Of a stretch of DNA of 64,000 nucleotides, positions 33,960-44,152 are shown in pieces. Made by a program: the position numbers and the translations under genes. The notes beneath the pieces are model-generated. The model made no database searches, was not told where the DNA came from, and saw only the letters and a program-made list of their open reading frames with translations. Each line of letters begins with the position of its first letter. Position 1 is the stretch's first letter. The stretch is from Gymnopus androsaceus JB14 (taxonomy: Eukaryota; Basidiomycota; Agaricomycetes; Agaricales; Omphalotaceae). The stretch lies in the NCBI GenBank assembly GCA_009733575.1, contig ML769593.1, positions 35,929-99,928 on the forward strand, written 5' to 3'.

Positions 33960-34325
33960 GGATTTTTTTAACACACGTTAACCGCAAAAGTTGGGTAGGT
34001 TGAACGCGATCGTTGAACCGTCGTTTAACATGGTTTAACGGTCATTTGGGCATTCCGAGGTGGGTTGCGATGGAGATTTATTCGGGCTTTAACGCCGTTC
34101 CGTTGAACAGGTGTTAAACGCGAAAAGTCGGCTTGGTTGAACGCGATCGTTGAACTGTTGTTCAACCCGGTTTAACGGTCGTGTGGCCATTACGGATGGA
34201 GAGCGTTCTTTTGGCAGAGTATGATTTAACGGCCAGTTTAACGCCGTTAAACAGGGGACAAGAATGCATGGTCTCTATAGCTTAGTACTACTGTTTAACA
34301 TGTTTAACGCGTTTAACAAAATCTA
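33960..34325. repeat. Right subterminal GTTAAAC repeat cluster
   Basis: About ten GTTTAAC/GTTAAAC units mirror the left cluster, including paired forms such as GTTTAACGCCGTTAAAC. Two blocks, near 34000-34040 and 34110-34180, are duplicates of each other (AACGCGATCGTTGAAC). Confidence 0.65.
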
Positions 34326-34425
34326 TTCTAATCTATTTCATTCGATGCTTTTATGTATGATAATTTTACTTCGTTTAACACGTTTAACAAAAACGTTATT
34401 TGACCCTACTCTGTTTAACGAGGCT
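34326..34425. repeat. Right terminal inverted repeat of the KDZ element
   Basis: It ends TGTTTAACGAGGCT at 34425 and is the inverted partner of 26235-26334. Confidence 0.9.
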
Positions 34426-34655
34426 AATGGTATTTTATCACCTTATGCCCAGGATTTCATATCTTTACCAGGTCAAGTAGGGTTGTTACTGCCGGGGCCA
34501 GTCCCAGTGCCATAGTCACTACTTGAACACCCTACTACCCTCACTATGATAAGTTCATACGCTCTTTGGTTTGATCCTACGGTAGGTTATGTTCTCTGCG
34601 CTAGAAAAGAAATATGAAAAGGATTGTCCTCTTGAATACACCACCGGTAGAACGC
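34426..34655. repeat. Duplicated segment, empty-site copy
   Basis: Starting at CACCTTATGCCCAGGATTTC, this segment matches the sequence right after the amidohydrolase gene (42212 on) and then, beyond TTGAACAC at 34523-34530, the sequence at 43157-43270 (GCTCTTTGGTTT.ATCCTACGG, AAAGAAATATGAAAAGGATT). It lacks the 880-bp insertion present there. It also contains one piece of the KEP repeat 3' end (CTGCCGGGGCCAGTcCCAGT). Confidence 0.75.
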
Positions 34656-35026
34656 CGCTGTGGGAACTACCGAACGGATCCTACATTGAGTCGCGGTTGC
34701 AGAACGGGGCCTACATAAGTAATATTTGGTGAAAAATGACTTAGGATTGAGAACCAATGGATGCGAGTCTAGGGATGACAGACGATTTTCTAAAAGATAA
34801 AAGAAGTGACATGAGCTAATTTATCGTACTTTCCAGTGTCCAAGATGTAAATGGTCGCTTCAAAGCACCTGCTGACCGATAACGGCAGAGGAGGCATATA
34901 CCTTCTATCGTCCCTCAGGTCCCCACATTCCTAACGTCCCTGTGATCACCACAATACACACTCCCAATCCTCCCGAAACCCTTGGCCAAGACTTCGGACG
35001 ACCATAGCTCTCTTCCATACTATGAA

Positions 35027-35905
35027 CTACGGACAAAAGACTACAAAGTATTCAAAAAAATGGGCGGCTTCGGAAATGGTAACTTTATAGACTGGAGGAG
35101 GTATTTCGGCTCGTTGGTGATTACCGTTCATCAAGATCTGGTACTGGAGGTGAATGAGCGAGTTGACCTGAGAAGCAGTGTGATATACTAGTACATACCA
35201 CGCGCGATTTAGCACTCCCTCCAAAGTCGATCCGATGAGGCATAAATAGATTCTTTTTGCCATCATAGGCTCCCCCGGGATGAAATTCCGGTTCAAGTTG
35301 TAATTGCTCTAATAACATCCTGTTTACTTTAGGAGGAAGCCTCTTCTCGATGACTACACACAAGATATGTAGTATCATCGATCAACCAGTAAAAGGAAAA
35401 CATGACTCACCAACTGGAAGCGAATAGAATAAAAACTGATATTAGTAACCAGTCGTACTACGCGGAAATGCAAAGCAGCGCACCATCGTAATGATAGATA
35501 ATGTTTTCCGGAACGGACGCCTCGGAAGCGTTTGTTAGCACAATAATTTTTCTTCCATGGACACTGTCCTTGGGGACTCCGACAGGTGCACTTGCGATAT
35601 CACTATCGATGTCCATACTTGCCACTGGACCTAATGAAATAAAAACCAAAACCAAAATTGATTCAACAAGTTGAGATCAGATAAGAGAAGCACAATACAA
35701 AAACCGTGACGATACCTGTTTGAGACCTAGAGGGCTGGACGCCTCCAGCCATCTGGGCCCCACGTCCTGTACCAACTATTTGAGGGGGGCCACCGCGAGG
35801 AGGGTTACCGGGTTTACGACCAGATCCTTTTTTCCCTCGACTTCCTTGCGGGAATCCTCCTTGTTGTGCAGGGCATGAAGGTGTGGTGGTTAAAGACTGT
35901 AACAT
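35027..35905 (-). pseudogene. Argonaute N-terminal fragment
   Basis: Exon 1 (from 35905) is Gly/Arg-rich (GKKGSGRKPGNPPRGGPPQ), as Argonaute N-termini often are. Exon 2, after a GT-AG intron, has VHGRKIIVLTNASEASV and IYHYDV. A three-base exon, TTG at 35411-35413, between two good introns (35483-35414 and 35410-35354) restores YHYDVVIEKRLPPK. The next exon has AYDGKKNLFM and a further one PPPVYKVTI, the linker leading to the PAZ domain in this family. Nothing of PAZ, MID or PIWI follows, so it cannot slice RNA. It is a 3'-truncated relic of an RNA-silencing gene. Confidence 0.7.
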
Positions 35906-36480
35906 GAGTGAGTAGTAAGGAGAAGGCGGTTCCTTGGGAAGAAAACATAAATTACTCCACTGTTATGTATATACAGAAGCAAGGCTATGCAATGCTGCCG
36001 CAAAACACACGTCGTCGCTGATCGTACTGTATGGCAGAAAGTCTTTCATTTTGGGATCTTGCGGACCGTGGACCGTGATTCTGAATACAGACTACTTACT
36101 TGCTTACTGCGTCGTATTCATGAGAAATGCAATCTATCAAGATTTGACACAAAGTCAATTACTTAGATGCCTTTTTATGCAGGCTGTTGAAGAAAAAATG
36201 TTGTATGGTATGTGGAATGGTATGGTAATGTATGAACAAAGTTATCTCTCCCATCCAACACCCACCCCCGACAAAGCTCCAGCTCCAGGCATGCCAAAAG
36301 TGCAAAAAAATCCGCTCAAACAAAATCTTAGCACCGTGTGCAGTGGCAGTCCCCGACTCCCTCTCCGGTGCTAACAATGCAAGAAGTCCATGTAACATAG
36401 GTCTGCCAATTTCAAGAATATGATGTCAAGAGGGAGGGTTGTAGAAGTGCTAATGTAGTGTCCTGTAGGCAACTTGTGAT

Positions 36481-37885
36481 GTGGGCCAACGCTACCGCGT
36501 GGCAGTTACTCGTCGCAGTGATCCGCTTGAAATCCAAGAACAAAACTGGAAGTATGTATATATTGAATATAAGTACAGGTCATTACAATCAAACAGTAAC
36601 ATACATTTACTATTTAGAATGAAAAAAGTGCAAAAAGTGTTGAATCATTCAGGAGAAACCTCCCTCGCAGGATCGTGCTTAAAGTCTCTGACTGTAGTAG
36701 CAGGTGAGGCCAAGACACCAACCCATTGTATCCCAAGGGAGATCTTTTCTAGGTCATAACACTGGACTGTGTGACAAACCAATACAACAGATCCCTTTGG
36801 TACATTTATGAGACTGTCGTTGATTTTGAGCAAAGAAAGGGTCTTCATTGACATGTCATCAAGATCTTGAGTCTCTTTTGGGTCTGCTCTGGGACAGAGG
36901 GTCATTGCTTTTGGGTTCCAACCCCTCAGTATCATGCAATACTTGACACAGAACTCATTCAGAGAGGCCAGAAAGGTTATTCTAGCCTAGGACCTCTCCA
37001 AGATCCTTCTGCCCCACCTCTTATGATTGCTATAGCAGCAGCCTTTGTCCGACCAGACAAGACCCTTCTGTTTGTGGATCGTCAGAGGTTCATAACATTC
37101 CATGTAACTCATTTGCGGCGTGTCTGCACCATGGCTGACTTTCAAGCCCACTCTCCAGTTAGTCTTTGTGATTTTGCTGATACATTGTCACTAATCTACC
37201 ATATTTTTTTAGCTTTGGCTTTGCTTCTGGAGTGCAGACCATGGGCCAGTATACACCACTCAGCCAGAACTGACACTCCAAGTCCTTGCCAGCTTTCACT
37301 CTGAAGTTGTAAGGAAGAATATATTTGACAACACACCAGTTTGGCAGGTTATGAAGGAGCATCAAGATGTTTACAATGGTTTTGGTGCTCAGGAGGCTAC
37401 AGATGTCCTCTTTGATGCATTGATTCACTCCAGAATGCCAATCTCCCTCATTTGCAGGAATGATACCATGTGGACTTGGTTTTCAACTGCAGTTGCTGCT
37501 CATCAGGAGATGCAGGTTTACAGAGTCATGGACCCAGACCATCTTGGAGAAAAGGCCCTACCTTACATCTCCAATACCATGTTCAAAATGAACACCTCTG
37601 GCCACCAACTCTATTGTGCAGATATATTGTGTTCTCAAAAGGAACAGGTATATCTCTCTCAAGAAAAGGTCGAGATGGCAAATAGCATGGGAATCTTCAA
37701 CCCAGATGCCATTCTTGATGAAACTGGGGTAGCAAAAGGTGAGCATTCTCCCATTTCAAATAAATCTCTGGTTAATGGCTGTTTATCAGTTCCTCTTGCT
37801 ACACTTCCTTCACGAGCCAGTCTATAGGCACCACCACCAAGTGTCAGAAAAAGAAAGAATGGTGTGCGCATGAAAAATATGTGCA
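36481..37885 (+). other. Unrecognised spliced gene, probably from a mobile element
   Basis: From about 36898 the plus strand encodes QYHAILDTELIQRGQKGYSS, PLMIAIAAAFVRPDKTLLFV and FHVTHLRRVCTMADFQ. A GTTAGT...TTTTAG intron at 37158-37210 joins in frame to LWLCFWSADHGPVY, TLQVLASFHSEVV, IFDNTPVWQVMKEHQD, FGAQEATDVLFDAL and MGIFNPDAILDETGVAKG. A stop follows shortly after the next intron, near 37890. Upstream exons (36481-36700) could not be joined with confidence. No domain is recognised; the AT-rich repeat-laden surroundings suggest transposon origin. Confidence 0.45.
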
Positions 37886-38721
37886 TAAGACTATGAAATA
37901 CAAAAATTCTTCAGATGCTACTTTCTCTATGTATTCACCTTTTACATGCCACCTGCCCCCTAGCTGGAGAGACCATGAGGTAAGTAATGTTTTATTTAGT
38001 GCCTGCAGCTTCAATGATTTTTTTCTAACAACCTTGAGTTTAGGAAATTTACTCTGGCATTGTTGACTTCAGGAATTCAATTAATGAATCAACACTTGGA
38101 TTGTACAGTTTCAAAGTTTTCACTGATACAACTTGGAGTCTGGAGCATATTTCTGATACAGCACAGCCTTTGGTTGGATGATGAGCAGAAATCAAGGTTG
38201 GAAATGGTAGGGTCACGAGACCATTGAAGGCATCCAGGGCCCATACCTGCTGGTTTATCTAGGACTCTTCAGAAAGGATCACTGAAATGTGTCAAGTTTG
38301 CAAGCCTTGTAAAGCAGAGGGGCATAGGTATCAATGGTGCTAATGGTGCTAGTAGTGAAGAGACAGAAGTTGGTGTAGACCCTCTTGTAGGACCTGTTAG
38401 GAGAGACACAAGGAGCTCTAACCACAAGGGGAACAAGAAGCAGGTTTGAACATTGAATATAAATATATATGTATTATACATTAATGTATATATTGAATTT
38501 TGCTCTATGTCTGTTAGTTTATTTTCCATGAATTTATTCTTGATGTTAATTAAAATTTTTGATTGAGTCTGATCTGATTGAACTTTATAAGAGCAAGCCA
38601 GCAAGGTTTAGTATAGCTGGGTGGATAATTAAGTATATGCAGGCTCATATGATTAATAGTGCCAGTTAACTTGATTACTAACTTACCTCATGCTGAACAA
38701 TCATCCTACAGATATTATATG

Positions 38722-39295
38722 AATCTTAAACTTTGGGAGGAGAGTCCTATGCACCCAAGATCCCATAAGAAATCATCAAAACACAATTCTAACAGAATTT
38801 TTTCTCCTGTTGAATTTTTTCCCTGTCAGCTTAAGCTTGATATAAAAAACCAGCTGCTAAAAGTGCTACAGATATTGTATGAAGCTCAAAATTTGCTAGG
38901 TGAGTCCTATGCACCCTAGATCCCATAGGAAATCACCAAGACACAATTCTAACAGATTTATGTTTTCCTGTTTTTCTGTTCCAGTCTGAGCTAGATATAA
39001 AGGACCAGCTGCTAAAAGTGCTACAGATATTGTATGAAGCTCAAGATTTTCCAGGTGATTCCTATGCACCCTAGATCCCATAGGAAATCATCAGAACACA
39101 ATTCTAATAGAATTTTTTTCCCCTGTTTTTCATCTCAGCCTAAGCTTGATATAAAAAACCAGCTGCTAAAAGTGCTACAGATATTGCATAAAGCTCAAGA
39201 TTTTCCAAGTGAGTCCTATGCACCCTAGATCCCATAAGAAATCATCAAAACACAATTCTATCAGATTTATGTTTTCCTGTTTTTCTGTCCCAGCC
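38722..39295 (+). repeat. Tandem array of about 155-bp units with splice-like borders
   Basis: Three full units and a partial one follow head to tail. Each has a 70-bp block containing GATATAAAnnACCAGCTGCT and AAGTGCTACAGATATTG, then an 85-bp block that begins GTGAGTCCTATGCACCC and ends in TTCTGTYCCAG. The second block looks just like an intron. Unit starts are near 38830, 38985 and 39139. Confidence 0.75.
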
Positions 39296-40411
39296 TAAGC
39301 TACATTCCAATGTTATATCTACCTTAAAGCCAGTACAAAAAGAAATAGGTATTTGATTGGCAAGTAGCTGTGCTTCCCACCATTGGAATATACATTTCAG
39401 ATGAGACTTATCAGTTGAAGTGTAGTCAGTGCAATTACTTAAATTTGGCAAGTCAATTTTTTGCATGCAAAATTGAAGGAATATATATAAAGGATGATGT
39501 ATCTGTATAGAGTAGAATCTGTTCCATGAGCTCAGAAAAGTTGAGCAATTAAATAAGTTTTGTATAGAGCTTAGAAGGCTTCTGAATACACATTGTTCAA
39601 TAGATATTTGAGAATAAAATTCAAAACTGAAAATATGAATGCTAATGATAGCAGAATGTAAGATGTATGATGGAATGACAAGAACAATCTGGCAGTCCTC
39701 TATTTCAAAAGTAGAAGTTATCTTTGAAGATAGTATCATAACAGGCAATACAGGATTTCCTATCTGACCAAAGGCACTAAAAATTTCAGCATAGAGATCA
39801 AAGTAATGCATTGTATTAGCCTGTGGCAAAAGCCATAGATGATAGGTAGAATCAATCCATGAAGGATGGATATAATGATAATTTGATGGAAACATTGTCA
39901 TAATGTACTCTTTTTCAACGATAGAAGTTATTTTTGAGGATTCGAGAGGATTATCATTGAACATGATGTGAAGAAAATTTTTCATATGTATCAGGCAACA
40001 CCCATATATCAGGGATGTTTCGCTGCGGCAAAATTTGCCAGTGGCAGAGGCAAAATTTGCCAAGTTTTATGGCAAATTTTTATGGCATGACATAGTGCAA
40101 ACCCTATGGAGTGCGGCCAAATTTGCTATATATTACGGCAAATTTTGGAGCAGCAAAATTTGCCGCAGCGAAACATCCCTATCATAATCAGGCTCCATTG
40201 CCCATGTATAAAGCATACAGGAATCTGTAGTATGGGAAGCAATGTTGAGGGAATAGTGCAGATGAAAACGTTGATAAGTGCAATCACAATCAATGTTTCG
40301 TCCTACTAATCTAAGCAAAAATCCAAGCAAGAGATAAATGAGGTTCATTGTGTCAAGTGAAATACGAAATGATGTCATAGGAATTCCAAATCTCGGACTT
40401 GACACGCGCAC
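39245..40411 (-). pseudogene. Unrecognised ORF interrupted by a MITE
   Basis: Minus-strand open sequence runs from 40411 (MRVSSPRFGIPMTSFRISL, CMLYTWAMEP) to 40181 and again from about 40010 to 39245 (CCLIHMKNFLHIMFND, IHPSWIDSTYHLWLLPQ, MILSSKITSTFE). The 170-bp MITE at 40011-40180 lies between the two. The product is unknown; low-complexity AT-rich codons and lack of motifs keep confidence low. Confidence 0.35.
40011..40180. repeat. 170-bp MITE, family AGGGATGTTTC, copy 2
   Basis: The left end AGGGATGTTTCGCTGCGGC is matched by GCCGCAGCGAAACATCCCT on the right. The inside has the same GGCAAAATTTGCC motifs as the copy at 20558-20726. Confidence 0.8.
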
Positions 40412-40835
40412 GGCAAAGCGTGGAAAGGAAATACTATAATAATCTTATCTTACGTAAAAGCTTACATAAGCTGGAAACAGTAACTCGGCAATAAATTGCA
40501 CTCGTAATGATCTTCAGAGCTGCAGCAGGTGCAAACATTGAGAGGAACATACTGTTTCGCTGAACGTGGAACGTTACCTTTTTTTATGACGCCTTCAATC
40601 CAGGTCCACCAACAGGTCCACCGCCACCATGGTGCCTTTCATTGGTAATTGCCAAGGTAATTGCGGCCTTAGAAGGGTTGTGTAAATTTCAATATATAAG
40701 GTGAGCTAAGGACAACTGGAGATTTTTGACTATCTCTCATGCGTACTCACAGCCTTACAGTTCTCTTTTTCCATATATCTGCACTTTTCTGCACTGCGCA
40801 GAGTAATTCGAATATTTCAGAGAGTATTCGGCACA

Positions 40836-42191
40836 ATGCGGCTGCTAGTAAGGGTATTTTGATTTGGAATTGTACAGACAAAAACTTATGATTCAACAGA
40901 TGGAATTAATCTTGCAGCTCTCAACTTTACGGACTTGGTTTTAAATGAGATAGTAGGCATCTATGACACGGCACAATGCTCCAATAACAGCAGTGGTAAT
41001 GGATCAAGGATCGATGTGCACAGTATGAAGCTACTTTCATCCCAGTCGAACGATCTAAACCACCTTTTCCACAGCTCACCTTGTCCCAGACTGGTATCGA
41101 TCCCTCGTTCCTCTCACAGGCGGAAATCCTACTCCCCAATGGAACCTTACCTCAACGTTCTCCTTCATGGATTCTGAGGACATCGGCCGATCTGTCTTGA
41201 GTTTCTCGTCTCCAGGCGCCGCTGTCTTCCCCGGTAATCAAGCCATGACCGTCGCAATTGCGCGTTTGATGAACGAGGAAACCGCCGCTTATGCACGGAG
41301 CTTTGCTGATCGCCTGTCTTTCATGGCTGTAGTACCACTTCCCTACATCAGCGAGTCTATTAAGGAAGCCAAATACGCGCTGGATGAGCTCGGTGCGGTG
41401 GGGTTGGTATTGCTGAGTAGCTTTGAAGGCAAATATCTGGGCGACCCGGCATTTACCGAGTTTTTTCAAAGTGTGAATGAGAGAGAGGGAAAACAGATTA
41501 TCTTTGTTCATCCTGGCACGCCATATCTGATCGTTAACGGGGATTTGGTGGAAGCCAATCCGACAAGATATCCCACGGGTTTCCTAGAGTTCTAGTGAGA
41601 TTTTGCATTATTCATAGTTGATGATAGTTTGGATCTGAAAGCTACTCATTGATACTAAGCTTCGAAACTGCCCGAACGTTCCAAGATCTCACCGTTACCC
41701 AGACCCTGCACAACCTCAGCAATATCGACTGGATCGTCCCACATGCAGGGGCCGCATATCCCACCATCCTCGATAGGGTTTTGTACGGTTCATTCCCAGC
41801 GTTAGTGAACGATACATACGATATCATGAAGACAAGGTGAGTTCCTGCACACCTGAACTACTTATCAATTATTCATTTATGTTCAGACTATGGTACGACA
41901 CAGCGGGGCCAACATTTCACCATCAAATTGGTGGGCTTCTCGCGTATGACGTGGGCGACTCGCAGATTCTGTTCGGGACTGATTTCCCGCGCGTCTCTTT
42001 TCCATTCTGGGGTTAAATTGAAGTTAGTTACTTATATGTGTCTTAGATATGTACCGCAAATATCGCAAGCTGGATCGCTGCAAGCCATCCTCGATTCGAA
42101 CTTCGTAGATGAAGCTGGGAAGGAAGGAATATTCACTGGGAATGCAAAGGGACTGTTTGGAGAAGACCTTGATCGAGGATGTTTGCATTAA
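40836..42191 (+). CDS. Amidohydrolase, ACMSD / 6-methylsalicylate decarboxylase type
   Basis: Enzymes of this metal-dependent amidohydrolase branch usually decarboxylate aromatic or related acids. Exons: up to 41022, 41075-41594, 41660-41836, 41887-41988 and 42047-42191. Metal-site motifs are present in order: RIDVHTHLVPDW (HxH, created by splicing at 41022/41075), QIIFVHPGTP, DWIVPHAGAA and ILFGTDFP. PQWNLTSTFSFMDSEDIG and a FLEFYFETART junction also match the family. The fourth intron (41989-42046) begins with GC; reading on would give a stop. The first exon is unresolved: ATG at 40836 followed by the GTAAGG donor is off by one base relative to exon 2. The gene is otherwise intact. Substrate cannot be told. 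Confidence 0.88.
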
Positions 42192-42276
42192 ACGTGTATG
42201 TCTTGTACGTGCCACAGCACCTTATGCCCAGGATTTCATTTCTTCACCAGGTCAAGCAGGATTGTTACTTGAACAC
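42192..42276. repeat. 3' flank of the amidohydrolase shared with two other loci
   Basis: Sequence from the stop codon through CACCTTATGCCCAGGATTTC to GTCAAGCAGGATTGTTAC is repeated at 34432-34490 and in part at 50820-50880. It ends with the target duplication TTGAACAC (42269-42276). Confidence 0.7.
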
Positions 42277-43156
42277 CCAAGCCCCAGACACAGATCTTGT
42301 AAAAAAAAAATGATTACAATTGTAAGTTTTACTTTGGTATACAAATTACTACAATTGTAAATATCATCAATTACTATTATTACTAGTACTGTATTCAGCG
42401 TGCAAACTTTGGGCCTGCCTCCGCTTCCCTCCCCTCGGGGGGTCCCCTGGGCCGGGAAGTCATCAGCAGGCACTCTAAAGCCTCGTTTGCGCTTATTTTG
42501 ATAGGCGGCAACCCCAAACCCTAACCCCAACCCTAACCCCTAACCAGGCACAGCAATACCGGACTCGCTCTCTAATGTTAGGGTTCACCCTTTGGGCGAA
42601 CCCTAATGAGAGCGAGCCACAGCATTGCTTTGAAAGAAAAATAAAATATTAGAATGTATCACATTTCACTCCTTTTGAGGTTCAAACACACAGTGTCAGG
42701 CCAATCACAGAACCTGTCAGATTTAGTGGTTAAGAATACCACTATGCCATAAGGCACATGTGAACGTTGTAATGTGATTGACATTATACATATATTACAT
42801 CACCGTTGTTAGGCTGTACCATTTTGATCACTTTGTTGGTCACAGGTCACGGGGGCCCCCAGCGAAACAAAATGTCACGGTTTGTCCCCCATCACAGCAG
42901 CCAGTGACAAAAATTTTCGATTTTTGCGCGCGCCCTCTGGGTGCCTGACCCAACTTGGTAAGAAAATTCCGTAAAATTTTGTTTTGTCACAGGTCCCACC
43001 AATCCCAAACAAAATCTAAATTCGTTGGGTTGGTCACAGGTCACACCCCAAACGAAGTGCTCAAAATGGTACAGTACTAACTGTAACTGTAGTAATTTGT
43101 AGAATAAGCTAAACCTTACAATTGTAATTATTTGTCAACAATTCTAGTGTCGTAGG
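42277..43156 (-). mobile_element. Copy 3 of the telomere-repeat-containing element, with target duplication
   Basis: The element is bounded by TTGAACAC at 42269-42276 and 43157-43164. Read on the minus strand it starts CCTACGACAC and ends GTGTCTGGGGCTTGG. It contains an A-box-like TGGCATAGTGGTA near 42745, a hairpin from TTAGGGTTCACCCTTTGGGC and its partner, CCCTAACCCC units near 42520-42545 and a nested MITE (42814-43074). The matching empty site is at 34523-34530. There is no ORF, so it is non-autonomous. Confidence 0.8.
42814..43074. repeat. 261-bp MITE nested in the telomere-repeat element
   Basis: CTGTACCATTTTGA at 42814 and TCAAAATGGTACAG at 43074 are perfect inverted ends. The inside repeats GGTCACAGGTCAC and GTCACAGGTC motifs. 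It splits sequence that is continuous in copies 1 and 2 of the host element. Confidence 0.75.
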
Positions 43157-43480
43157 TTGAACACTCTCACTTTGATAGTGCTCATATGCTCTTTGGTTTC
43201 ATCCTACGGCAAATAATGTTGTCTGCACTGGAAAAGAAATATGAAAAGGATTGTGCTCTTGAACATCCCAGGTGTCAAAAAGGACATTTTATCCAGTTTT
43301 CCAATTGCAATACCTTCTGCTGAGTTTCTTGCACTGCATGCCAATATTACTGTGCAGAGTAGCACATATGTCAGCTGCTACCATGTATCGTCTAATTACA
43401 ATGGACCTCCAAAGTTATGTTAGTATAAAAGCTTTGCATTGCTGTGTTTCATCTGATTTGAAAACTTTTTGTCTTCATGT

Positions 43481-43739
43481 CATCAACAAAACCTGGATAA
43501 TTGCCATAGCTGTTATAGCAAGCCATAGCAGCCATAGAACTATGAACTGCTATGAATTGCTATGGGTAGCTATGAGCTACTATGGACTTCCCAAATTATA
43601 TTACCTGCTGACAGATGTCATGCTCTATAGCAATCCATAGCAGCCCATAGCAGCTCATAGCTCTGGATAGATGGGGACCTTGCTATGGATGCTATGGGTG
43701 CCATGAGTTCTGGATCAGTTCACCCAGGTTTTGCTGATG
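43481..43739. repeat. 259-bp MITE, family CATCARCAAAACCTGG
   Basis: CATCAACAAAACCTGG at the left faces CCAGGTTTTGCTGATG at the right with one mismatch. The inside is made of GCTATGG and CCATAGC units in both orientations, giving a strong potential hairpin. It has the same termini as the palindrome at 814-951. Confidence 0.75.
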
Positions 43740-44152
43740 GTAGCTGCTTTTTTCAGTTTAGATAGATTGGTACACTGTGAGAGCTGAAGCACATGAAAAT
43801 CATGATCTAGTGATATGATTTGAACTGTATTTGTTTTATTGAAAATGAAACAAGAAAAATCAAGCAGGCTCAAGAAAAAAAAATAGCAACCACAGGTCAA
43901 AATTTTTTCTTTCAGAGATTTGGAGGGACTACTATACTATGTAAGCATTCTCATGCCTATATATGGTATATCTAGATAAGATTGTAGTTAAATACATACA
44001 ACTTTTAGTACTACCAGGTACTACTACTGTCGAAACACTCACACAAGGATTATTTCATGTATTTTATATGAAGCATTACCATCTCAATAAAAAATTAATT
44101 GAACCTTGAAGATGTGGTAGACAACAGGATGGTTGGCGCCACTACCGGAACT

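Larger units (their letters stand above)
26235..34425. mobile_element. KDZ-type DNA transposon, apparently full length (8.2 kb)
   Basis: Two inverted 100-bp ends (26235-26334 and 34326-34425) bound a block with a CxC2/KDZ transposase on the minus strand and at least four other genes. Both subterminal regions are packed with GTTAAAC/GTTTAAC units. KDZ (Kyakuja-Dileera-Zisupton) elements are known from basidiomycetes and are typed by cysteine clusters in the transposase. A target-site duplication was not evident: flanks read CCCGATA on the left and AATGGTA on the right. Confidence 0.85.

Noticed and set aside
38830..39300. Tandem duplicated coding exons
   Set aside because: The 70-bp block has only one open frame and is not a multiple of three, so splicing block to block meets a stop.
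42500..42560. Telomere-like CCCTAA units as a sign of a chromosome end or fusion
   Set aside because: They occur in three dispersed copies at fixed places within a transposable element with a target duplication.
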